Part shown: one piece after another, positions 19,801-31,800 of the stretch
How positions within the stretch are numbered: the first letter of the stretch is position 1
Layout: every line of letters begins with the position of its first letter
Source: Myxocyprinus asiaticus
Taxonomy: Eukaryota > Chordata > Actinopteri > Cypriniformes > Catostomidae
DNA: 64,000 nt
NCBI RefSeq assembly: GCF_019703515.2
Contig: NC_059362.1
Coordinates: forward strand, 23,992,826-24,056,825
Direction of reading: 5' to 3'
Made by a program: the position numbers and the translations under genes
The notes under the pieces: generated by a model
The model's database searches: none
The model's input: only the letters and a program-made list of their open reading frames with translations
Told to the model about the DNA's origin: nothing

Positions 19801-22800
19801 TGAATGAGAGAAAATATTTTGAACATGAGAACAAACCTTTGGTCTCTGGCCTTGATCAGCTGGTATGGACTTGTCCTCCTCTTGCCCTTCTTCTTGTCCT
19901 TTATTCTTTTCTTCCTCATTCTCATTCTCATCTCCCTCATTCTCTTCTCTCTCATCTGTTTCAGAGGCTTGGTCTTCCTGTTTTTCTCCTGGTTCCTTCT
20001 CTGTTTTCTCCTCCTCTCCATGTTCCTCCATCTGACCATCTTGCTGCTCCTCCGTCATATCTTCCCTGCCTTCTTCTGATCCATCTTTCTCTTCTCCAGT
20101 GTTCTCGTCCACCTCCATAGGCTTGTCATCAATGTCAAATGGATTCTCCTCTGAAACAGAACAAAGGCAAAAAATATACAATTAAAGAAACAATCAAAAT
20201 TAATCGTTAAATAAATCAATATTTGTTATTTATCTATAGAAGGCTTTTCAACTTTTGTGTCTGAAAGGCGACATGAAATGGCATTTAAACCCATTATCTC
20301 CCATAATTTACATGTTTACAAGTTAATTCGAATAAAAAAAAAAAATGGTGGGTAGGAATGTGGGGTTATATCCATCAGGAACTGATTGGATCATGAAAAA
20401 TGGTCTCTATATGACAGGTGGTTGGAAGGGGCGGTTGAAAAATAAGTGATTGGTGACATCAGCCAAATAAGTCAATTCAGAGACAGAGAACGTTTTTAAA
20501 TTTGGATGATTTTTTTTTCCTTGGGAATAACATGATGAATTGTTCACAATAAGACCAGACATGTGTATTTAGAAAATAAAAGGGTTAACTTTGAGATATG
20601 TAGTTACTATAGATTGACAATATGAAGGGGCCAGCAATAATAGGCGTTATTTCAGGTGAGATGGGTTGAACATGTCCCCCTACCATTTTTTGACTTTGTC
20701 AATTTTGCCCCCACCACTTTTTGAAATAGCTTTCGTCAGGTACAGTAAGTGTCTAATGCAGAAGAAACATCTCCAGTTCTTGAGCAGGAGTTTCCATTTC
20801 ATTCGCGTTTGTGTTATAATAAGTGCCAATAATAAGATGTCTGATCAGGATATACATCCTTTGACGTACAGATGCACTCTTCATTTATTTAAATAAAAAG
20901 TTTTATTAGTGCGAATAATAACCTGGAACACCTTGTACTGGAGGTGAAAACTTTATCATAAGACCAATCAGTCACTGTGGCTAAAGTTTACTGATCCATG
21001 ACTAACAAAATCCCAGTGCTGACAGTATTAGATGTACAGATCAAGTTATCAAATTAATTATGTGAAACATTCATTGTAGCTCTTAAATTGGTCATCAAGA
21101 ACGATTACTTGACATTATCTGCACATAATATAGTCATGAGTTTCACCACTTTGTGATGTCAACACCCCTCAAATTTCCCCACCACTTTTTAAAACAAAGC
21201 CAACACCTAAAAGTCTGTTGAACGTACCATCTCCTTCTCCCTCCTCTTCATCTTTGCCATCTTCATCGAGGTTGAGCTCATCTGGCAGGTCCATGGCTTC
21301 TGGTTCTGCATTCTTCTCCTGCTTACCGTGGTATGGATCTACTTCATTTTCATCGAACTCACGCTACAAATAAACACACATATACACCTCCACATTATTA
21401 CACACTATTCTATTGGTTGTCAGTTCTGATAATGTGAGCATGTCTTCTATGAGGGAAGGAAATGGAGGAGGACTCACCTCATCCAGCTGTTCATTTATTT
21501 TCTCTTCCTCATCTTTTGGGTGATCTTTGTCCTGGTTCTTCTTATCTTTGTTTGACTCTCCAGCATCCATGTTGTCATCCTTAGCAACCAGCTCTGACTC
21601 TCCCTTTAAAGATATGATTTGACAAACAAAAGTCTTATCATCATTATAAAGTAATTGACAAAATGTGAAAATATTCAGATTTTTGTGTTAACATGTAGTA
21701 ATTCCTTTTTTTTTTTAAAGTCATTGATTGAGCCCTCTAGAATCTTTTAGTAGAGTCCAACTAGAATTAAAAGAAGCCTTCACCAATCCACTCAGTACCT
21801 GATCCATTCCTGGACCTGACTCTTCCTCTTTATCACTGTCGGCATCATCATCATCTTCGTCATCATCACCCCACATTCTCTCGTCCAGAGTATCTGTCTG
21901 CCCATCGCCCAGATCCCCCATCTTCTTATCCAGCTCCTCATCTTCCTCCTTCTCAGAGTCTTCTTCATCCTCTCCTAAACAAGAGATGAGAGATTAATGT
22001 TAATTAAGATTTCTCAAATATTTGATTGAGATCAAATTTACATTTGCATCTACTGTCAATGCATTCAATCACCTGGCTCCTGTTCAGTGCCATCATGCAT
22101 CTGTCCATCAAAGTCTTCAGACATCTCGATGGCATTGTCCTCCTCTTTAATGTCCTGTTTGTCCTGCTGCTCTTCCTTCTTATCCTGACCCTCCTGAAAG
22201 GTGTCTTCAACCTGGACAAAGGTCACAGGGCAAGACTTTAGTAACCTTTAACTCAAATATATTGCTTTGCTCCCTTCAGGTGTGACCTGCATCATTAATG
22301 TTAACAGCACATCCTAGCTCAGAAGCTCAGAATTCAGTGTAATATCTCTACAGTATGTCATTTAGACGTGCTAACTTACCTGATCCTCATTATCGATCTT
22401 GTCGCTGACATCTTTCACTCCTTCTCCCTCTCCAATTCCTCCACCCTCATAGTCATGGAACTCTGTTGTTCCCTCACCGTCTCCTCCTCCCATAAGTTCC
22501 TGTGGCAGACAGAAACCCTGCAGTGCGATAACAGAGACAGTGGAGAAATAGATGAAGAGAGAGTTAGAGATGGACAGACAAACAAATTTAAAAGAATAAA
22601 TAAATCTGACCTCTAACAATTTGAGATTTGAAAGACGCTACAGCTAGCTATGGGCTGTAATAAAATCTGTATGGGTAACTGAAAGGTTGTAGGCTTGAAC
22701 CTCACAGGGGAACTATCACCATTATGCCTTTATAGCAAGAAACTGTGTTTCTCCATGGGAAATTGTCCCCATAATAAGTATGAGTTAAGAAGCTTTGGAT

Positions 22801-25800
22801 AAAAACATCAGCTAAATTACAATGTAATATTTAGGAAATCCTTTAGTTTGAGCAGTTTTGTTTCCTACAGGCTTCAGTGATAAGAGTGAGGGTAGGTAGA
22901 ACATGACATACCTTCTGTGCGAGTTCAGTGAAGACGTTAGCGAGGACGGACAGCAGCTTGCCTGTGGTACGGTGAGCTCCCATCGATACAGCCAGATAAT
23001 ATCGCACCAACTCAGAATACACACACAGCATGGGCTCCAAACGCACCATACACCTACAGGCCTCTTTCAGTTCCTTCACACATTAAATGTACACACATTT
23101 GAAGTATTCTTTTTGGAACTGTAGATAATAAAACATCAACTGTCTGTGACAAATAGCAGGGTAAATACAGGGAAAGTAGGAGACTTTCTCAGAGAATTTG
23201 ATGAGTAATAGAAGAATATGTAATGATATACGATTGAGTTCAAGTGTTCCACTTTACCTGTATTCCACTTTCTGAGTATTGTACGTCATGTGCGACTGAC
23301 CTGTAGCTGGTGGGGCTGACAGTCGTCCCTGTGTGATCGAAGCCTCTGCAGCAGCTCTGTCACCATTCCATTGATCTCCGGTAATGAGAGGCAGGACACA
23401 TCTCCACTCAAGTCCTCTTCCAGTAACCCGCTCAAGTGTCCCGGTTTCAAGAACTCCTCTGCAATCTCTGAATCACTCTCTATACACAAAATGTATTCCC
23501 TAAGTCACCAGACAAACAACTATAGAGCAGTATATGCTGTGTGTAAAATTCTGGGTAAATGCCCACCTCTCTTGCCATCTGACCGCTGACCCTCCTGCTG
23601 TTCTCTCTCTTTCCTCTTAACTAGAGCCTGGACAGCACATAGAACCATGTTTATTGCTTTCTCCAACTGCTCTGAGAACTCACCAGAAAATGGATGGGAA
23701 TGCCCTGCATGGGGACAAGAATAAGATCAGAAAAAATAAGAAGGCAAGTCCTGGTTATCACCTGTGCTATCCTCAATAATTACACTGATTATGATGCAAC
23801 CATGTCAAACCAGCTGGTTTCATATCAAACAAAAATTTCACAACTGCTCATATTTACCTTAAAAACAAAATTGTTTTTAAAGACCCCATGAAATGCCTGA
23901 TGAGTGGCTTTCTTTCCTGTGTTGATGTATTTCCTATTAAAACTAAAATGTTGGGCCAGTAAATATTGAAAACTTGACATATATGACTGTTTTTTGTGCA
24001 AAAAACTTTACTTATATTATAAATAAACCTCAAAGAAAATATAAAAATAAACAGACATACTTCACCCTCACTTGGAGCTTTTATTTTTGCAGAACACTGA
24101 AAGTGTAGTGTGTATTTGTCAGTATGCAATGTTTCTACTTTTCTGTGATACCGTGTCCCATTTTGAGATTTGAAGAATAACTTAGTTTACTTAGGAATAA
24201 CTTATACAAATGTTTGGAAATCAGCAGCACTTTGTTTTCACAATGCACATGAACTGCTCAGAGAGCACTAAAAACAGTGTATCATCACAGAACACGTCAC
24301 CTGTTCACACAAAAGCACACACAGAACATGTATCCATTGGATTAAATCGCATCCTTTTTGGCTTAATAATCACATATGACAATACTGAATTTTTGATGTT
24401 TTTTTGATTAATTGTGCAGTCCAGAAGGATTGTGAAATTACTTTCATGACACGTTCTTTTGGAAATGTAGTGGTCAAATAAAAAGCAAACAACAATAATC
24501 ATGATATATAAGAGCTGGCAACATCCGGCAACACGAGTGAAAGCGACCCCTGGCGACTAGATGTGGGCGTGTCTTACGACTTCAGAAAGTTGAAAAAAAA
24601 TTAACTATGCAAATGAGTAGTGACTTTCAGCAGCCTCAACCAATAGGAGTGAAGACGAAGTCAGTGGAGCTTACTGTACGTCATCTGTCTCCTATGAGAT
24701 AAAGGCATCGAGGGCAGTTAGGACAGAGGAGAAGTAAGAGTTCCTTTGAGCGTTTTCACTGTTCTATATGATTTTTCTGTAAACATCTACATGGATACAA
24801 TAAAAATGTATTGAAAAGAAACAAGGTTATTATAGATAACTGAAACTAAATATGAAATTCCAAAAAATAAGCTAGAAAAACTAAATTAAAACTAAAACTA
24901 TCATGCATTGCTTCAAAACTAACTAAAACGAAATAGAAATGAACAAAATATTTTCAGTTTTAGTTTTTAATACTTTGACTTGTGCATGTTACAAAATTGT
25001 TCTGTTTATTTTAATGTCTCCATATGCTGCATCGCATACCTACTGGCCATGAGTTTCATGTGTGTGTGTGCGCCCACATTCGGTTTTGCGCTGACTGTCG
25101 ATGAGGTGGCCGAAAGCATCCTGAACAACACGAGACCTTTGTGAGGCCTGTGAATGCTGGTTAGGGGGTTGATGGGAGTGTTGTTCTGGCATTGCATAGT
25201 GATGGCGAGCCTGAGCGGTCAGAATCCTAAAGGTAGGATTTCGCTGCACCTGTGTCAGCTGATGAGAAGCCTCTGACAATTTCACCCTCTCCAACAGTTC
25301 TGGGATGTTCGGTCCAATGAGGTGACCAGGAACAATTGGGAGGTCCCTTAAGGTGTTTTTGCGGTCCTCAGGCAGCCTTGCTTGGGCAAGCCACACTTGA
25401 CGACATGCTGACAGAAGTGTGGCGGTTAGCATGCCCAGCTTGTGGGCCACATGACCCATCGCCAGCAGAGCCGTCTGCAGGAATTGAGGAACAGAGGGGT
25501 CAACGTTAGCTGCCCCCAATGTATTAGAAGTGGCAAGAAGTATCTGGCAGATCCGTATTTTCTGCACGTGTTATGTAAGTGACAGACTCGTAAGTTTTTT
25601 TTAAAGAGCGAATCTGTGCGTCCGCACTGTGCACTGGGAAAGTGTACATTGCCTTGCAAAGCCTCGTCATGTGATACCACCAAGGCTGCGACAGTTTGTT
25701 CAATTTCAGGCGTGCAGCCCACGCCGATAGAATCAGCCTCCACCATGGGCGCTAGGGTACAAGCTGTCTTTGACCGTCGCTTAGGAGCGCCACATCCTGT

Positions 25801-28800
25801 GAGCGCATTAGAAAGTTCCACCACGAAGTCCTTACATGGTGGCATAATAAAAGAAGTCGAGAACTATCTAAAAAAAGATATTGTACTGGGTGGGTTGAAC
25901 AGGTGGTTCATCAAGCCCTAGCCAAGCAACTGCCATCTGGAGTACAGCCAGAGTGTCATCAGAAGACGATAGAGCATGTCCTGATGACTGAACTGAATCC
26001 CCACTAGAGCAACCTGCCACTGACAGACCAGCAAGAGCATCCTGGGGGGAAAGGTGAACAGCAGCATCATCCAACTTTGTCTAGAAAATGTGAATTGGAA
26101 GCGTTTGTAGACAGGACCTGGACAAGTCTGGGTGATGTAAGGGTTAGGATGAGTTGTGGGGCTCTACCTCTGTTCCCTGACTGAGTTTTCATCCTCTGCT
26201 GGCACTGAAACAGATGGGGCTGGAGTGAAGGAGACGTTTTAGCTCAGCCATCTCCAAAGAAAGGCTTGCAATGGTCTTCGATAGTGAAACAACGTTTCTG
26301 GGACCGCAGGGGGACAAATTCCTGTTGCAGACGTTTAACCGTCGAGTTAGGGTCCAACTCAGCGAGACGGAGCCATCTCTCTGACATGGGCAGGAGACTG
26401 CAGTGAAAACACGGTCTGTAAGAGCATCTCTCAGGTGCTGAATCTCCAAGCAGGATGGGCACACATCGTGTCTGTCGTCAGGGAGGAGAACATTCGGACA
26501 CAGTGGCGGTGGCGATCGAGCTCTGAGCCATATCAACCCAGTTGCAAACACTTACGGATAGAACCATACGGCTACAAATGAGTAGAGCGATAACTCACTC
26601 GAGACAAAAAACATGATGATATAGGGGCCAAAAGGAAAACCAAATTCCCCCGGATAGGCAATTAAAATCAGGCAGAAAAATGTCTTAAAGAAAAAATAAT
26701 AAAAATCCCTCAGTTAGAACTGAAGGAAACTGAAATCACTCAGAAGAGAGGAGAAAAAATTCTGGAGAGAATGTCCAGTTCTCCAATAACTAGCCGCTGG
26801 ATTGCACCGAGGGGTAGGGAGAATCACCACAATAAACCAGCAAGAGATGTAAAAAGTTCACGGGGAACCGCAACTATAAACGCGGTAAACACCAGCCACC
26901 AGATAGCATAGAGTGTTACCTACGACACAGAAAAATAGGCAATAAAAAATAAACTCACCGAAGCGATCACCGTAACGATGAACAAAACTCCAATCCGTCA
27001 AATGTAACCAATGGAGAGCCCCGTCAGCATGTGAGGTCGAATAATTCGCTGCTCATTAAGCAGCACCTGACAGCGTGAACAGTCCATGAAGAGAAAGCGA
27101 AAGAGGTAGAGGGCTGAGCTGCTGCAATGTATATCCTTCACGGCTCAGCCCACGTCACCACGTGACTTAGTTGGTATATTATCTTGACCTATCGTGCTGG
27201 CGCTGCGATAATCCACTAGTGCTTAGGACCGCCTCTGGTGGTCAGGAGGAATGAAACAGAACTCCACATTTGTAAGTCCTTCTTGGTTATTTCACCATGT
27301 TGCATGTCAGCCTAGCTATAAACTATGTAGACCTATGTCTAATCTGGACTGGATAGGGAGTAGTTTAATTTAAAGAACATTGCATAAAGTTCTCCCCTGC
27401 CAAGTCATTTACTCATCTGTGTTAACTGAAAAAGAAATAAAAATAAAAACTACAATATATTGATAGACTAAAAAAAAAAAAAACTAAAACTAAAATTAAT
27501 TGAAAAACTAAACTAAAACTAACAAAACACAGTTGCTAAAATAACCGAAACTAAATAATTTGAAATTGAAAACGAAATAAAGAAATAAGAAAATTTAAAC
27601 TAAATTTAAAACCCAAAACTACAGTATAATAACCTTGAAAAGAAACTGTAGGCAGTCTGAGTTAGTTTAATACATACATGGATAGATCATTCATCTTGTT
27701 AATGATATGATGCAGAATGTTCATTTTTAGGGACAAGAAAACTGATTCTTTGTCAAATTAGAATGACATTTCAGAAATTGTTGGCAGTCTGAGTGAGTTT
27801 GATTTTGTACATTTATAGATAGTTTATCATCGGGTTAATGATTTAATGCACTTTGCACTGCTGTTGTTTATATAAAAACAAAAAGAAAAAAGAAAAAGAA
27901 ACACTGTAAATATTTAATGCATATATCTGCCGAAATTTAATTGTCACTTTTGTCACTTACACTAGCATATAGATGGCCTCAAATCTAACAGAAATGCAAT
28001 AAAAGCCACACAACTTCAATTCTGATTTCATGGGTCTTAAAGATTTTACGTCAGCCTAAAGCGTACATCTTCAGTCATTCATCCTTAAAATCTTAACAGC
28101 GTTCTTTCACTTTGTGCTCTTACGTTTCTGTGACTGTCTGATAGAGAGCAGGTGAGTCTTCCAGGTGGTGAACTCTGTAAGGCATGACTCCACCTCTGTC
28201 CTTACAGCCTGAAGACCACGGATGAGGGCAGGTTGGGTATGGAGTACCGGGACCCCATCAGGAATAAAGAGCTGTTCTAGAGCTGGCATCTGGGCCACCA
28301 CAGCACACAACCGGTCCAGAGAGGAACAGCAAAGCATGAAGTGATCCCTGTGTGGAGGAGAATGAAGATTCATGCTGAGATAGAATCATGGTTGACACTG
28401 TAAACCTAAAGGTGGATGGATTTAGACACTGAACTTTGTACATGGTCCAAGAACCTCCATAGGTTACAGAGTATGCGAGTGGAATTGAGCAAACGCAATT
28501 TCCTCTTCCCGCTCAAAGTATTCTGTATTCACTCTGCTCCAGAGCCATTCCAGGTTTTTTTCATTTGCAAAAAATGTATGCCAAGTTACAAATTCACTGT
28601 TAAGCTTGATTAATATGTTTGGTTTTTAATATCACGAATGTCTGGGCACAAGATGTATTAAATGAAAAAAAAAAACAAAAAACAATACTTAGAGAAATGG
28701 TTACTAAGAAAAAAAACACTAATATTAGCCCACTGATGTGTTACACTCATGGTATAGAAGCACTCCTGGGGAACTGACACGCTTTCTTCCATTGTGATCT

Positions 28801-31800
28801 GTGTCTCTCTGACTCACCAGCTATGGATTACTCTTTCTGTGGATTCCTGTGCCAATCCGTCCAGCTTTTCTTTCAGGTCTTTCACCTCCTTCATTAGGTT
28901 CTCCACTCGCTGCTCCACCTCCTTCCATGCCTGCTCCCCTCTCCTCATCAAACACACTTGTGGCTGGATGTGTGGGGCCAGGGGAGAAGGGTGGCTCAGT
29001 GTGGCTCGCCCTTGCACGACCTCCCCCTCCCTGGCCTGAGTGTGGGCTGCAGAAGACCCTTCAGGACAGCACTGAAGGATCCATGAGAGCTGTTGGAGCG
29101 CGACAGAACAGTGAAGGGCTGAAGACTGAGCCTTGGTGATCCAGTGGTGGAGAGGCTCCTGGGGAGGCAGACCACTGGTGTCGTCTTCAGGCATGTGGGA
29201 CTGAATGCTCTGGACACTGTCTATCAGCTTCCTGTAGTTTTAGATGGAAAAAAATGTCATTGCATAAGAGAAGGCTGGCACATTGGTGTGTATCTAATGG
29301 ATTTTGTTTATTCTATTTTACTAATTCTATTTTATTAGTTTTTCATCATTTTGGACACATTTTAGCCTTTCAAAAATGAACAAATCCATGTATTCAATCA
29401 ATAAATATAATAATATATTGCATATATTATGTTGTTACATGTTTAATTACATAATTTGAACTTTTACAGATATTTACATTTATTTGTTGAACAAGAGTTA
29501 AAAAATGGTACTGTCTCTTTAAGAAAGCTGGGCATTTCTGTAAACAGCATCTGTAAATGAGAACAGCTTTAACTAATCTGTGCTATGATTGATTAGAATT
29601 AAATGTTTCTTTTTTTGTTGGAACAGAAAAGGTATTAAAAGAGACATTATTAAATGACAAATGTGCCATGTCGATCTCTTTAGACACACAGAAAGAGTCA
29701 AACCAAACTTTAACTCTCAACACGCAGTGAAAGGATCTCACTGCTGAATATTCCACTACTATACTAACAAATCACTGGTAAGTGAAATTGCTAGTTATGA
29801 ATGTAACTGCGATTCTGTGAATTTCAGATGACTACCAGAGGCGGTGCTTAAGCACTAGTGGATTAATCGCAGCACCAGCCAGATAGGTTGAGAGAATATA
29901 CCAACACAGTCACATGGTGACGTAGGCGGAGCTCTGAGGATGATAAGCCACAGTATCTCAGCATTCAGTCTCATACGCCTTTCACGCACATTCCGCGTGA
30001 CCAAGAACTTTGGCAGTCATCTGGAATTCATAGACCCACAGTTACATTTGTAACTAGCGTTCTGTTTCATTCCTCCTGACCGCCAGAGGCGGTACTTAAG
30101 CACTAGTGGATGACTCATACCAAAATAGTCATTAGGAATGCAACTCACCAGATAAAAAGTCAAGGCTGCTCAAGGAAAACTGCTGAACTCACAGCATGGG
30201 GGGCAGCAACATTAACATTGTGGGGGCACTGACGCAGCCCTCCAGATGTTTGTCGGTGAGGAGGTCGATAGCCCAGAGCAATCTCAGTGACCCGAGGTGT
30301 CTGTGGGGCTTGGGGTTGAGGAGTATGGTGTTGGCAGAAGCGCTGCTCTGGTGTTGAAAAATGGTGGCGAGCCTGAGCTGTTGGCATTCTAAAGGCAGGA
30401 GCATGCTGCACTTGTGTCAGCTGCTGAGTGGCCTTCGACAACTTCACTCAGAACTCTGGAACATTTGGCCCAAACAAGTGCCCCGGAATAATTGGCAGGT
30501 CCAGCAAGGTCCCCTTACATTTTTCAGGCAGCCTCGTTTGGGCAAGTCACACCTGATGATGGGCTGTCAGAAGTGTAGCTGACAGTGTACCCAACTGACA
30601 GGTATAGCCCTTTTCCACCAAAACTGCGATGGTTCTCGTGCCGAGCCTGTGCTCCGCTGGTTTACGGCTGGGGCAATCTGAAACCTATCGTAAACCGGCC
30701 AACACTGACCTGAGAGCCCAGCGGTGATGTAATGGGTTACTGTCTAGGTGGTAGTTTCACATGACTACCTCAAACATAAACAAACATGGTGAGTCACAGT
30801 GTGTTTGTATACAGCTTTCACTCTTGTTTTTGAGGACATATTTAAACATACGGATTAATGCAATCCATCATTATTACATTGCTCAACAAGATTGTCAGAG
30901 ACGACATCTACGCTAAAGACGACAGGTAATGTAACTACATTATATTGTATGAACTATGGCTTAACTTTCTAAGTTCTGTATACTGTTACAGTGGAATCAT
31001 TAACATTGGTGTAGCAGATGGTTTTATTTGGATTTTTGACATAGCATTAAATATTACTGATTGAGAATCCCACTGTTTTACTTAACAGATAGCCGCGATC
31101 TTCCAAACTTAGTGAGTATCTGGTCAAAAATCCCCTTACAGAACAAAGCAACTCACAAAATATGATGACAACAGTGTAAGAAAAGTTAACAAATTGGCAA
31201 ATATAACAACTTACTGAGATCAGCTGCTGAGGATACCGGCGATTCACTGTTTATCATGAGCGTTACTGGCTGAATTCAATACCCCATTTAGTTAGCAGGC
31301 TGGTCGGTGTCCGAGTCCAAAACATTGTTGCTCCGTCCACTGTCGCTTTTGCTTATGTCCATCTTATGATCCCTATACTCCCTTAAGTGTTTTTTAATTT
31401 GTTTATGATTTGGTCAACTGTCCGATTGAAGGCGGCGTGCATCATTTCGTGCTGTATCTTCATTAGAGCATTTTTTCCTTTGCGATCTCTCTAGTTTATC
31501 GCAATACCATATGTTTCATCGTGTTACCTGAACGCTTTTGATGTCTGATAATTTGTGGGTTTTTATTGTTATAGAGCGAAGAATACTCCTTGCTGCAGAT
31601 GGTGGCTACTGTTGTTGTTGTTTGGGAAAACTTTACCATGGTGACAAAACATGATCTCGCCCTCCGTCCCCTGATGTAATCAGTTCCTGCGTAGAGACCA
31701 GCAAGCTTTTGGGGCCAGTGCAGAACCAGGTTTTCAGCCATGGAATGGCCTTTTCTGCGGTGGAAATGCGTGGAACAGTTTGATAATTCGCACCAGCCCA

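Larger units (their letters stand above)
24823..27636. mobile_element. element with AAGGTTATTATA ends hosting a DIRS fragment
   Basis: The left end is AAGGTTATTATAG and the right end is CTACAGTATAATAACCTT, inverted relative to each other. Exactly outside, both sides carry the same 10 bases, GAAAAGAAAC (24813-24822 and 27637-27646), a target-site duplication. The inner flanks are rich in ACTAAAACTAAA words on both sides. A DIRS fragment occupies the centre, so the carrier itself is only about 0.6 kb and non-autonomous. Duplications of 9-10 bp suggest a Mutator-like mechanism (inference). Confidence 0.6.

Noticed and set aside
19800..20120. Long plus-strand frames opposite the acidic mdn1 exon
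   Set aside because: They are the complement of GAG/GAA/GAT-rich coding sequence and have no start context or family resemblance. The minus strand has spliced, conserved midasin sequence.
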